A stretch of 64,000 bases of DNA, from assembly GCA_910578545.1 (NCBI GenBank), contig CAJTPT010000001.1:1-64000 (forward strand), in the 5' to 3' direction. The DNA is from an uncultured Christensenella sp. GTDB taxonomy: Bacteria; Bacillota; Clostridia; Christensenellales; Pumilibacteraceae. The position numbers and the translations under genes were made by a program. The notes below the pieces were generated by a model. That model was given only the letters and a program-made list of their open reading frames with translations. It was not told where the DNA came from and searched no databases. Shown piece by piece: positions 43,305-52,443 of this stretch (positions are counted from its first letter, which is position 1; every line of letters starts with the position of its first letter).

Positions 43305-44027
43305 CTATTTTTTTATATTGCTTATCGCCTGTAAAGTAATTTTTTTATAATCCGCCAAAACGCTTTTTTTGCATAATGTCTCATTATCAACATTGTCAAA
43401 CTTTATCCAATCAATATTTTCTGGTGATAAAAATTTTTCAATATATTGTATGAGATTATGATCCTTAAATCTACCCAAAGCTTTGATGGCACATTGCGAG
43501 ACATAAAATTTTTGTTCTTCTAGTACGCTTTTATACCATTCTTGTGGGATAATAGCCACATAATCCAACAAATTTATAAATGATGGAATTGCCTTTTCAA
43601 CTTTCAACTTTCCCAACATTTCAACAATATATCCTGCTTCCATGGTCACATTATTACTGATAAACTCAATATATGTGTCAATAAAACGCAAATCACATAT
43701 CCTAGCTAATGTTTGAGATGCCTCATTTAACACTGGCTGATTATAATGGGGTGGTAAATTTTTCTTATATTCTTTTATTAAGTACTCGCTTGCTTCATAA
43801 AATCCTTTTACGCCAAGGGCATTCATAAACTGTAATTTGCATCCTTCACGTTCGAATTGATCTAAGTATTTGAGTATTATAGGTACTACTGCTGTATCGT
43901 TCGAAGTAAAAGTTTTGCAACAAATTGTAAACTGACGATATTTAAAACCATAACCTAACTTAGCAATTTCCTTATAAAATTGTTTTTTAAGTTTATTATC
44001 ATGGCTATATATTGGTTCAAAACACAT
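43305..44027 (-). CDS. HEAT-like repeat protein, candidate immunity protein
   Basis: A 240-residue, A+T-rich protein built of repeated helical hairpins (VVPIILKYLDQFEREG, FMNALGVKGFYEASEYLIKEY, SQTLARICDLRFIDTYIEFI, IVEMLGKLKVEKAIPSFINLLD, SQCAIKALGRFKDHNLIQYIEKFL), typical of HEAT/ARM-type immunity proteins. It lies 11 bp after the Rhs toxin gene on the same strand, the normal place for the cognate immunity gene. I infer it neutralises the nuclease-like toxin tip; no direct evidence. Confidence 0.65.
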   Translation of the reverse strand: MCFEPIYSHDNKLKKQFYKEIAKLGYGFKYRQFTICCKTFTSNDTAVVPIILKYLDQFEREGCKLQFMNALGVKGFYEASEYLIKEYKKNLPPHYNQPVLNEASQTLARICDLRFIDTYIEFISNNVTMEAGYIVEMLGKLKVEKAIPSFINLLDYVAIIPQEWYKSVLEEQKFYVSQCAIKALGRFKDHNLIQYIEKFLSPENIDWIKFDNVDNETLCKKSVLADYKKITLQAISNIKK

Positions 44028-44038
44028 AAATCATCTCC

Positions 44039-45214
44039 TCACCACGGAAAATATTTAATTATGATCCCCGAATTTTTAAGTGCAGTAGAAACTTTAGTAT
44101 GCAAGCGAACATAAACAACCGTTTTATTCATACCAATACCTTTATAACTTCTTAACTGATTTGTTAACCCTTGCTTGGAGACGTTTTTAGCGTCTATAAG
44201 AATACTACGATCTCTATCTATAAAATCAGGTCTCAATCGCCCGGTGTTTTCAGTATGCGCTTTCATGCCGGTTACTCTCTGCACATACTTTTCTCCCATT
44301 ACTCCCTTTTGATAAGGAGTCATTCTATTAAGCCGAAAATTTTGGATGCCTCGATATGCAAATCCACCGATTATACTACCCGCAAATCCTCCTATGGCTG
44401 CACCCAAAGCAAAACTTCCACCACAAGCCTCACTAATAAAGCCACCCGCAATACTGCCGATACCTTGTCCAATCATTCCAGCACCAATGCTCCCCAACCC
44501 TATGCAACACAATGCTATGCCTGAAACAATCGATAGTCCTGAAGTGATTATACTAGTTATTTTATTATCTACACCAGCAGCTTGTAGTGAGCACGAAACC
44601 AGCGAAGATACACCATTTACAATCAAACCAGCACCGAACACTTGACCGCCGGGAACAAAGCACAATGCTATTCCGGCAACAAGTGAAACAGCACCAAGTA
44701 GCCAATCATACCACGCATTTCCATTCGGGTCAATCGCCATTACGGGATTGTTCCCGCAATAAGCATACAGGTTAAGTCCGTTAATGGTATCGGAATCGAG
44801 ATAAGACAGGTCGTCTATGGTAATGAACCGACCGACTTCGGAATCGTAGTACCGAGATTTGAGATAGTAAAGCTTTGTTTCTGTATCATAGTAATATCCG
44901 CGGTAACGGAAAGGATTTATTTGTGAAAGTTCGGTATACGCTTCTTCGGTCGGCGTTACGATGTGGTTGCCCACGCATCATCTGTATATTCTACCGCAAC
45001 GTCGCCCGTGCTGTCAAGTATGGCTATTATATTTCCTTGTATGTCTTTTCTGTAGATATATGTCGAACTATTGTACCTTAATCCGACTACGCCGCTGTTA
45101 TCGTAGATAAAGCTTATGCCGTTGCTTTGCTTTAACAGCTTGCCGTTGCTGTCGTATGTAAACGTTATATCGCCTTTCTTTGTACGTTTGCCTTGTCCGT
45201 CGTACCCCGACGAT
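44039..45214 (-). pseudogene. Rhs-family polymorphic toxin gene, 3' part, frameshifted
   Basis: The 3' portion (44039-44974, about 311 codons) encodes the Rhs core end (FRYRGYYYDTETKLYYLKSRYYDSEVGRF and the GNNPVMAIDPNG boundary), a Gly/Ala-rich hydrophobic region (about 85-205), then a C-terminal toxin domain with PDFIDRDRSILIDAKN, a PD-(D/E)XK-type nuclease signature (Tox-REase-like). Upstream to 45214 the frame continues with more Rhs repeat (TFTYDSNGKLLKQSNGISF, YDNSGVVGLRYN) but in another frame: a TGGGC run near 44970 lacks one G relative to the expected TGGGGC. The 5' end of the gene is absent. A GTG could restart the downstream part. Confidence 0.75.
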
Positions 45215-45457
45215 ACGGATAATCGGGATTTTTATATATTGACAGTTCAATTTTTGCAAGCTCGTGCGCACCACGAATAGTGTGATAGTTCGGGCTTGTT
45301 TCTACCAAAAAAAAGACGCTCTACATTATTGTCTAATTTAGTTATGAAATAAAGTCTTGACAAGGTATGTTATACTATATGCGAGGGAAATATTATACTC
45401 TCGAAAACGGGACCTTTTACGGTTTCCGTTTTTTGTTGCCCGAAAAAGGAGGAAAAT

Positions 45458-45803
45458 ATGGGAACAGAGCAAGCAATAAACACATCGCCAAAAACGTTGC
45501 ACGACGCCGGCATAAAGGCCTTTGCTAGCTTCGAGCCGACAATAGATCCGAGCGAGAGTATAAAACTAATCGAGCGCACGCTCAAAGATAACAGCGTAGA
45601 CTACTACAAAATCGGCAAGATAAATCATTACGGTAATGCGGACAAGCGGCAGGATTGGCGGCAGTATCTTATAGACTGCGTGAATTTGCTACGCCCCCGC
45701 AAACAAACATGTTTACTATAAGTTTTGCCTGCGCAAGTTCGCGCCCGATGTAGCGCTTACGCCGCAAGAGAGCAATCCGGACGAGTACATAGTACGAGAT
45801 TAA
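45458..45803 (+). pseudogene. Radical-SAM protein remnant, frameshifted
   Basis: An open frame of 87 codons with a superb AAAGGAGG site encodes KTLHDAGIKAFASFEPTIDPSESI...VDYYKIGKINHYGNADKR...DWRQYL, similar to the C-terminal half of radical-SAM proteins of the SplB/DUF5131-like kind. After CVNLLRPRKQ the frame breaks; a shift by one base near 45705-45715 restores a sensible end (YYKFCLRKFAPDVALTPQE). The cysteine cluster and most of the protein are absent, so this is debris joined to a new 5' end. The 45216-45457 gap holds a short hairpin plus T-run (45405-45440) and nothing else. Confidence 0.6.
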
Positions 45804-45822
45804 CAGTTCGACATTCTTATGC

Positions 45823-46128
45823 TTGGGTGCAGGAGGAATACCGAGCGGCGGAATAGTTATTGTGCATGGACGCAGGGGTGATTTGCCTATAAAAACTTCA
45901 CATATCAACTCACGATATGATTTATATGTCGACGGGGTAAAAGTCCAAAGTCGTCGGTTTGACTCAAATGGATTAGCTGTACGTAACAGAGATTTTAATC
46001 ATCAAGACGCACATAACAATCATGAGTTTCCGCATGATCATAAGTGGGAAATCATTAATGGCGAACCTTTTCGTATACCGACAAATTCGGATCCCGACTT
46101 TGTTAATTATCCCGTCTATGAGGAGTGA
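45823..46128 (+). CDS. Polymorphic-toxin C-terminal fragment
   Basis: About 101 codons from a TTG at 45823 with no convincing ribosome binding site, so this is probably the 3' end of a lost larger gene. The product carries SRYDLYVDGVKVQSRRFDSNGLAVRNRDF followed by a His-rich HQDAHNNHEFPHDHKWE block, a pattern seen in the C-terminal domains of Rhs/YD-type and phage toxin-like proteins and suggestive of a metal-binding nuclease. The family is not certain. It is followed 5 bp later by a candidate immunity remnant. Confidence 0.45.
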   Translation: MGAGGIPSGGIVIVHGRRGDLPIKTSHINSRYDLYVDGVKVQSRRFDSNGLAVRNRDFNHQDAHNNHEFPHDHKWEIINGEPFRIPTNSDPDFVNYPVYEE

Positions 46129-46133
46129 GTAAT

Positions 46134-46324
46134 ATGGAAAAGAAATATAATTCAAACGAATATAATAACGCAGTATTCAACAGGAATACCATAATATCGA
46201 CAATTTCGTCACAAACGCCAACATTGACGGTCGCTTGCTTAAAGATATACGGTATGAAGCGGTTCACCCGTGCTTTATGTATTGCGGCGATGAACACGAT
46301 TACGATTATCCGCCCGAAGATTAG
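46134..46324 (+). pseudogene. Frameshifted small gene, candidate immunity remnant
   Basis: ATG with AGGAG 8 bp upstream, coupled to the stop of the toxin fragment. The first ~17 codons (MEKKYNSNEYNNAVFN) read on in one frame, then a one-base shift near 46175-46185 gives a coherent acidic end (YHNIDNFVTNANIDGRLLKD...HPCFMYCGDEHDYDYPPED). Unshifted, the frame runs to 46337 with an unlikely basic tail. The size and acidic nature fit an immunity protein. Confidence 0.45.
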
Positions 46325-46341
46325 AATAATGAGTTAACAAT

Positions 46342-46428
46342 ATGAAAGAATTAACAGAATACGAAATTCAAAAAGCCAAACACAAAAGATTGTTAGTGCG
46401 CAATGAATTCCGATGCACCGCCAAATAA
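46342..46428 (+). CDS. Very short frame, remnant
   Basis: A 28-codon frame (MKELTEYEIQKAKHKR ... CTAK) without a good ribosome binding site. It follows the immunity remnant and probably is the truncated start of another accessory gene. Translation is uncertain. From here to 46946 there is no other gene, only an A+T microsatellite, a promoter and a hairpin. Confidence 0.25.
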   Translation: MKELTEYEIQKAKHKRLLVRNEFRCTAK

Positions 46429-46587
46429 CTACGATTTCAAAAAAAAGCAACCCCCATTCGGTATTCTAATAAGGTTGCATATTGTAAATATATTCTCGAG
46501 CAAGCTCCATATACGTTCGGCAACGCCGAAGTTCGTCAGCGCTGTCCGCGCCTCTCTTTTCAATGCCGAAATCTTGAGAAAAAAACA

Positions 46588-46664
46588 ATATTCCATAATA
46601 TAATATTCCATAATATAATATTCCATAATATAATATTCCATAATATAATATTCCATAATATATA
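46588..46664. repeat. 15-bp tandem microsatellite
   Basis: The unit TTCCATAATATAATA is repeated at 46591, 46606, 46621, 46636 and partly at 46651. The sequence is nearly self-complementary and could extrude as a cruciform. It falls between the toxin debris and the M60 protease gene. Confidence 0.9.
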
Positions 46665-46748
46665 AAATATACAAATCAAAATTTTCACTTAAATCCCCTA
46701 TTATCCCATATAGGTAATGTATGACAGACTTTCGCCGCCTTTTTATGC

Positions 46749-46778
46749 TTGATTTTTTCGCGAGCCGTATGGTATAAT
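46749..46778 (+). promoter_or_regulatory. Promoter of the M60 protease gene with palindromic operator
   Basis: TTGATT, 18-bp spacer, TATAAT (46773-46778). The -10 box sits inside a palindrome GCCGTAT-GGTATA-ATACGGC (46764-46783). A second hairpin CGCTACGTC...GACGTAGCG (46822-46852) lies in the leader, followed by AAAGGAG before the ATG. Confidence 0.6.
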
Positions 46779-46946
46779 ACGGCGTAGGCAGTCGCGGTAG
46801 TATTTACTCCGCCCGATGGTCCCGCTACGTCGTTCAACTCGCTTGACGTAGCGATTTGGGTACAAACGGCTTAAAAAGCAATGCGTCGGCTATAACGCGC
46901 TAAAACCAAAGCAAATATCGCCACGACCGCCCAAAAGGAGATATTT

Positions 46947-49900
46947 ATGGCAGATAAAAAAGAAACGCCGAAATCTGCGGCAACAAAGTCGCCGACTTCT
47001 TCGTCGGCAAAAACCCCGACGGCGGCAAAACCGTCGCCTGCTGCTACAAGTCGTACAGGCGCCGACGGCAAAACAAAGCCTGCGGCAAAAACCGCTTCTA
47101 CGCCGACGGCAAAGCCGACGACAGCAAGGACGGGCACTCCTGCGGCTAAGTCTACGAGCTCAGCAAAGGCTACTCCGACCAAATCGCCGTTAGCAAGGAC
47201 AGCCGCGCCGACGGCAAAGCCGGCGAGCAAGGCTTCTGCTATCCCGACCAAACCGACGACGGCAAAATCGACCGCGCCGACGGCGCCCGCTGCGCCCGCG
47301 GCAAAAGCGACGGCTGCGCCCGCAAAGGCACAGCCGACCGCCGCACATAAGGCGACGAGCGGCAAAGCCGAAACGGCGGCAGCTACAACCCCCGCAGTCA
47401 AAGCCGCAAAAACACCGGCTGTCAAAAGCAAGGGTAAAGCCGCGGCAATGACGCGTCAGGAAAATGGCAAAACAAAGTCGACGGCAAAAACGCCTAAGAG
47501 CAGTTCAAAGAGCGGCGGCAGTGCGGCGGCAACGGCAAACAACAATAACAAGCTTAGAATTATAATCGCAGGCGCGGTAGGCTTCGTGCTGATACTTGCG
47601 CTTATTCTCGGGCTCGTTTTCGGCATCAAGGGCTGCTCCGATAAGTCGAAATTAATAAATCAAAGCGCGAGAGCCATTAATAGCTACCCCGCCATGACGA
47701 GGGTGTCATTCCACGGTGAACAATCGACCAACGCCAAAAGGAACAAGCCTGTCGACGGCGTCAAAGACGAAGCCGAAGCGTTCGGCTCTACAAACGGCTA
47801 TCCCCAATACGGCTATACGTTAAAGGCGGTCATCGGAACCGACGAAGCAAAGGTTGCCGCACGGAATGCGCTTATCGCAGAGTCGACGTATCTTGCGGCA
47901 TACGGCACTCGCGGCGCCAACAACGACGGCAAAGGTAACGACTCGGATAAATACACCTGGATGGACAAGGACGGCTATCTCTTCCGCGGTTCGGTGTCCA
48001 ATCCGGTCAAAGCAATGGAAATAGAAAGCTACTCGGGCGGCGTAAAGACGTACACGGACGTTCAGCGCAGGCTGTACAAACATACGGCGTCGGTCGGGTT
48101 ATATCTCGGCGACGTATCCGATAGCGAGCCTGCCATTGCCAAGACGTTAACGTTGACCAACCGCGGCTATACCAGCTACAGCGTAACGGGCGTGTACGCG
48201 CCTGCGGGCGAAGTGCTGACAGTGCGCTTAAGCGGCGAGGCAATGAACGCGACGGGCGGCATAGCAATCAACATCGGTCAAGCGCTTTACAACAGCCAGG
48301 CCAACAATATTTGGGCGGGCAAAAACGCCATGCCGCGTATACCGCACGTACTCACTACGCTTGTACTTAACAAAAACACAATGACGTACAGCGAGGAAAC
48401 CGATACTTGGACGGGATATATCGGCTCGTTCCTCGGCGGACCCGTGTACGTTCAAAACGAATCGGCGACATTCACTCTCGAGATCTCGGGCGGCGTAGCC
48501 TATTCGCACTTCATTCTCGGCTACACCACCCCCGAAGAGTTTGAAAAGAACTCCAAGTCGTCCGCGCCCTACTTCGATTTAGAAGTATGGGAATACGGCG
48601 TGCTTCATTCGGGCCCCAAAAGATACGCGCAAAGCTTTTCGTATAACGATCTGTACAATGCCGCGGTATATTGGGAAAAGGTTTCGCTCGTTACGACTCA
48701 ACGCGGCAACGGCTACAAGCAGGGCATCGTGTTTATATACGACCCGTTCGTAGCGGCGGGCGCGGCGGTCGCCTTCCCCGGCAGAAGCTCGGTCAACTGT
48801 CCTATGGGCTGGATGACGTCATCGCTTAATTACAACTCAATGGTAACGTCGGGCTCGTGGGGCAACATGCACGAGTACCATCACAACTTCCAAGGCTTCG
48901 GCGTGGGCGGCGGCGCCGACGGCGAAGTAACCAACAACTCGTTAAACCTCGTTTCGTACGCACTGTTTACCAACATCTCGGCAAAGCGCGGTATCGGCTC
49001 GTACGGCGCCGCAGGTCTCGGCGGTTGGAACAACTACACCACGGGCACGTGGACGCTTAACCAAATAAACCACAAAGCCATATCTTCCACAAACGGTCTT
49101 GCGGTGTACGCCACCCTTCTTCACAACTTCGGACCCGACGCGTACATAAAGAATGCCAAGGGCAGTCACCTTGCTTATTGGAACAACTGGAGCAATTTCA
49201 CGGGCTACGATATGTCATATTATGCCAATCTTGTTTCGACATACGCCGCGGGTCAAAAACCCACGGCCGATGCCGATAAGCCCATGTTTATTCCCGTATC
49301 GTGCGTATACCAAACAGGCAGAAGCTACGGCACGGGCGATAACAAAAAGTATATCACTTCCATGCGTCCGTACGTCATCCCCTACGGCGCCGAGTTTGAC
49401 GTAGATCTTTCGCCGTACACCGCGCCGGGCGGACAGTATGCAAGCGGCAGCATTGTGCTTCCCACCAAGCAGGATGCAAACCAGACCCAACGCTTCACAT
49501 ATACGGTAAAGAACGTCACGCAACCCGAGCACGGCAAGCTCGAAAAGGTCGACGACCTGCACTACAAATACGTTCCCGACAAGAACGACAAGAGCATGCA
49601 ATCAGGCAAGATTATAGTGACGCTCGAGTTGACCGACCTTACGGGAGAGATCACCGATATCGACGACGTCGACCTCGTGCTCGAGTTCAGTCAAACCCAC
49701 GAAATAAACAAGATGACGCTTGACAGAACGACATATACCTACGAAGCAGATAATATGTACACCGACGCCGTCGAAGCGTACGATGCCAAGTTCAAAAATT
49801 ACAAGACGGTAGTGACGGAAGCACAGTACAACCCCGTGCAAAACGTCAATACCGATATCTGGTTCTATCCCGATAACACGGCAAACCGCGATAAATACCC

Positions 49901-51503
49901 CAACGCACCCGAAAAGTACTTTATACACGAAAACCAAATCGACGTCGTTGACGGCAAGCTGTATTGTACGGAAGACGGCAAGTACAGAATATTCTTGCGC
50001 GGCAGAACAAACTGCGCGCTGTACTTCTCGATAGACGGCAAGGACTACAAGCTGGGCGCGGTAATAAAAGAACTACAGCCCGCCGAGGCGCCTAAAGGCT
50101 GGGCGTCTTCGCAGTTCCGCCTATTCGACAACAACACCTATTTCGACGTTGAATTCAACGAGGGCGAGTGCACGGTTACGGTGTATGTCGGCGAAACAAA
50201 AACTTACGATTACAAGCTTAAGCGCGACGAAACAGGCGAATTCCGCAACTGGGTGTATATTAAAGAAGTGCTTATAGACACGTCACAGGGCGCGGTAAGC
50301 TATATCGGCGTAGGCTCGGCGCAGTGGACTCAAACCATGTTCTCGGTTGCCGAAACGTATCACAAACAAAACGGCGAACAAGTGGATAGCCCCGATGACG
50401 CAAACTATTCTTACACGCAAAACACGTATACCAACCATGCGGGTGTTGCCGTAGCCGCGTCCAAAACGAACAAGAGCGGCGCTACAACGTACTACAGCAT
50501 ATCCAACGGCAAGTATACGGAAATCACGTCGGCAAAGCTTGCTGAAATCACCGAGTCCAAACTTATAGAGCCCGCTTCTGCGGCATACGCAAACGCATAC
50601 CGCGCGACATACGAGTTTACCAAAAATCAATTTACCAGCGAATACTTCTACACGCGTAACTATGCGGCAAACTATATCGATAACATCACCCTAACCTCGC
50701 CGGATAACCTTACTCTGTTGGACTGCAATTACAAACCGTACGGAGGCTTCTCTATCGATAATTTGACCGACGGAAAAACCAACACGTATTTCCACACAAA
50801 CAAAACGGTTAACGAGTCGAGTCCGCTGATTTTGACTTTCGATATGGGCGAGCCAAAAACAGCCAACAGACTTACGATAAACTCGCGCAACCATAACGGC
50901 ATGGGCGAAGGCCCGGGAAGCTTTACCCTTTTGGGAAGCGTCGACGGTGTTGCATACTTCGAGGTAGGCTCGTTTAGCGATCTTCCCCATAACAGTACGA
51001 CAACAGTCGATTTCCCCGAAACGACCTTAAGATATTTCAGGTTAAACATAACCCATTCGCAACCGACGTCTTCCGGCGGCAAGGGCGATTGGTACATCGT
51101 TATCAGCCAAGTTACTCTTATCCATTCGACCGAGATAAGAAACGGCAACCTGTACTCACCGGACAACGCCATGTTCAAATACAGCGGAAACTGGAAACAG
51201 AAAACCGTGCATTCCAATTTCGGTCACGTATTCGTAGGACAAAAGGACTCGACGATTGACTTCACGTTTGAGGGAACACAGCTCGGCATACTATCGTCCA
51301 ACACGCTCGGACAAAAATTCACCGTTTACATCGACGGCAAGCGAGCTTATTCGATGGACTTAAAGGACGATAAAGGCACATACAAATACTCGTACGTCTC
51401 ACCTGTGCTGAGCAGCGGCAAGCATAAAGTCCAAATCAAATGCACGGGCGAAGCCAACTTCGACTCATTCGCCGTCTTCGATCATCCCAAAGAGGCACAG
51501 TAA
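46947..51503 (+). CDS. Membrane-anchored M60-type (mucin-directed) metalloprotease
   Basis: A 1518-residue surface protein. Residues 1-200 are a low-complexity Ala/Pro/Thr/Lys region (TAKPTTARTGTPAAKSTS style), strongly basic; one membrane helix follows (about 205-230, IIIAGAVGFVLILALILGLVFG), leaving the basic part in the cytosol. The outside part holds an M60/enhancin-like peptidase with HEYHH at about 642-646 and a downstream Glu 14 residues later (HExxHx(8-28)E), accessory beta domains (about 800-1040, including RIFLRGRTNCALYFSIDG), a discoidin/CBM32 domain (about 1240-1395, LTDGKTNTYFHT ... LRYFRLNITHS) and a final beta domain. M60 proteases cleave mucin-type glycoproteins. The enormous basic cytosolic tail is odd. 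Confidence 0.85.
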   Translation: MADKKETPKSAATKSPTSSSAKTPTAAKPSPAATSRTGADGKTKPAAKTASTPTAKPTTARTGTPAAKSTSSAKATPTKSPLARTAAPTAKPASKASAIPTKPTTAKSTAPTAPAAPAAKATAAPAKAQPTAAHKATSGKAETAAATTPAVKAAKTPAVKSKGKAAAMTRQENGKTKSTAKTPKSSSKSGGSAAATANNNNKLRIIIAGAVGFVLILALILGLVFGIKGCSDKSKLINQSARAINSYPAMTRVSFHGEQSTNAKRNKPVDGVKDEAEAFGSTNGYPQYGYTLKAVIGTDEAKVAARNALIAESTYLAAYGTRGANNDGKGNDSDKYTWMDKDGYLFRGSVSNPVKAMEIESYSGGVKTYTDVQRRLYKHTASVGLYLGDVSDSEPAIAKTLTLTNRGYTSYSVTGVYAPAGEVLTVRLSGEAMNATGGIAINIGQALYNSQANNIWAGKNAMPRIPHVLTTLVLNKNTMTYSEETDTWTGYIGSFLGGPVYVQNESATFTLEISGGVAYSHFILGYTTPEEFEKNSKSSAPYFDLEVWEYGVLHSGPKRYAQSFSYNDLYNAAVYWEKVSLVTTQRGNGYKQGIVFIYDPFVAAGAAVAFPGRSSVNCPMGWMTSSLNYNSMVTSGSWGNMHEYHHNFQGFGVGGGADGEVTNNSLNLVSYALFTNISAKRGIGSYGAAGLGGWNNYTTGTWTLNQINHKAISSTNGLAVYATLLHNFGPDAYIKNAKGSHLAYWNNWSNFTGYDMSYYANLVSTYAAGQKPTADADKPMFIPVSCVYQTGRSYGTGDNKKYITSMRPYVIPYGAEFDVDLSPYTAPGGQYASGSIVLPTKQDANQTQRFTYTVKNVTQPEHGKLEKVDDLHYKYVPDKNDKSMQSGKIIVTLELTDLTGEITDIDDVDLVLEFSQTHEINKMTLDRTTYTYEADNMYTDAVEAYDAKFKNYKTVVTEAQYNPVQNVNTDIWFYPDNTANRDKYPNAPEKYFIHENQIDVVDGKLYCTEDGKYRIFLRGRTNCALYFSIDGKDYKLGAVIKELQPAEAPKGWASSQFRLFDNNTYFDVEFNEGECTVTVYVGETKTYDYKLKRDETGEFRNWVYIKEVLIDTSQGAVSYIGVGSAQWTQTMFSVAETYHKQNGEQVDSPDDANYSYTQNTYTNHAGVAVAASKTNKSGATTYYSISNGKYTEITSAKLAEITESKLIEPASAAYANAYRATYEFTKNQFTSEYFYTRNYAANYIDNITLTSPDNLTLLDCNYKPYGGFSIDNLTDGKTNTYFHTNKTVNESSPLILTFDMGEPKTANRLTINSRNHNGMGEGPGSFTLLGSVDGVAYFEVGSFSDLPHNSTTTVDFPETTLRYFRLNITHSQPTSSGGKGDWYIVISQVTLIHSTEIRNGNLYSPDNAMFKYSGNWKQKTVHSNFGHVFVGQKDSTIDFTFEGTQLGILSSNTLGQKFTVYIDGKRAYSMDLKDDKGTYKYSYVSPVLSSGKHKVQIKCTGEANFDSFAVFDHPKEAQ

Positions 51504-51534
51504 AATCAATCCACAACAACAAAAACCACAGCTT

Positions 51535-51566
51535 GCGGCGTATGCGATAGGTATCGCATACGCCGC
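51535..51566. terminator. Strong hairpin after the M60 gene
   Basis: Perfect 15-bp stem GCGGCGTATGCGATA / TATCGCATACGCCGC with a GG centre. The following sequence is only moderately T-rich, but the position 31 bp after the stop suggests termination. The rest of the 51504-51765 gap carries the regulator operators and promoter. Confidence 0.7.
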
Positions 51567-51706
51567 AGTTATATTTGCCGATAAATCTGCAAGCAAAGTT
51601 ATTTTCGGCGCAAACTTATGCAAAAAAAAATAGCTTCAGAGCGACCTAATTCACATAAAACAAGGTTGTGACGTTTAAAGCCTTGCTTGTTAGCCGCAAT
51701 AAAAAT

Positions 51707-51749
51707 TTAAGGAATTCTTAAAGATTTCCGCATTGAAACATGGTATAAT
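51707..51749 (+). promoter_or_regulatory. Promoter and tandem operator of the regulator/kinase operon
   Basis: TTAAGG (51707) and TTAAAG (51718) form an 11-bp-spaced direct repeat, followed by TATAAT (51744-51749) with no good -35 box. This spacing fits an OmpR-type activator bound near -35. The same layout occurs before the ABC transporter gene at 53713-53756. Confidence 0.6.
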
Positions 51750-51765
51750 TAAACAGAGGTGAACC

Positions 51766-52443
51766 ATGAAATATAATTGCCTTATAATCGACGACGAAAA
51801 AGTGCTTGCGGACAGCACGGCGGAATACTTTAATCTTTTCGGAGTGAATACGGTTGCGGTGTACAGTGTGTACGATTGTCGTAAGTTTTTAAAAGACAAT
51901 ACAGCCGAACTGCTCTTACTGGATATTAATTTGGGCGACGGAAGCGGCTTTGACTTATGTAAGGAGCTTAGGGAAAAGACGAATATTCCCATACTGTTTA
52001 TTTCCGCACGGACAAGCGACGACGACAAGATAGTTGCGCTAAATATCGGCGGCGACGATTATGTTCAAAAGCCCTATTCTCTCGGAGTGTTGCTTGCAAA
52101 AGTAAAAGCCGTATTAAAGCGTTACGGACACTCTGCAACTACCGAATATTCGGACGGATATTTGACTGTCAATTTTGCGGCAAAACAAGTCGACGTAAAC
52201 GGCAATACCGTAAAACTTACCTCGCTTGAATTTAAGTTGCTTGCTTATCTTATAGAAAATAAAGATAGGGTTATATCTAAAAAAGAACTCTTTGAGAATG
52301 TTTGGGAAGATAAATTTACGGGCGACGGAACGCTGAACGTGCACATCCGAAGATTGCGTGAAGCCATAGAAAGGACCAACGAGCCTAAATACATTGTTAC
52401 CGTTTGGGGCGACGGTTACAAATTTACGGGAGGCAACGAATGA
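51766..52443 (+). CDS. OmpR-type response regulator (Bce-like module)
   Basis: A 225-residue regulator. The receiver has D9/D10, phospho-acceptor D53 in LLLLDINLGD and Lys in DYVQKPYSL; the winged helix (about 130-225) contains KLTSLEFKLLAYLI, SKKELFENVWED and LNVHIRRLREAIE. It is the first gene of a four-gene set with a kinase and an ABC transporter, the layout of antimicrobial-peptide sensing modules. The TGA overlaps the kinase ATG. Likely self-regulated, as its promoter carries the same repeats as the transporter's. Confidence 0.93.
   Translation: MKYNCLIIDDEKVLADSTAEYFNLFGVNTVAVYSVYDCRKFLKDNTAELLLLDINLGDGSGFDLCKELREKTNIPILFISARTSDDDKIVALNIGGDDYVQKPYSLGVLLAKVKAVLKRYGHSATTEYSDGYLTVNFAAKQVDVNGNTVKLTSLEFKLLAYLIENKDRVISKKELFENVWEDKFTGDGTLNVHIRRLREAIERTNEPKYIVTVWGDGYKFTGGNE

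Noticed and set aside
45341..45400. Sigma-A promoter (TTGACA at 45357) for the radical-SAM remnant
   Set aside because: The nearest TATACT lies only 8 bp away and no -10 box has acceptable spacing.
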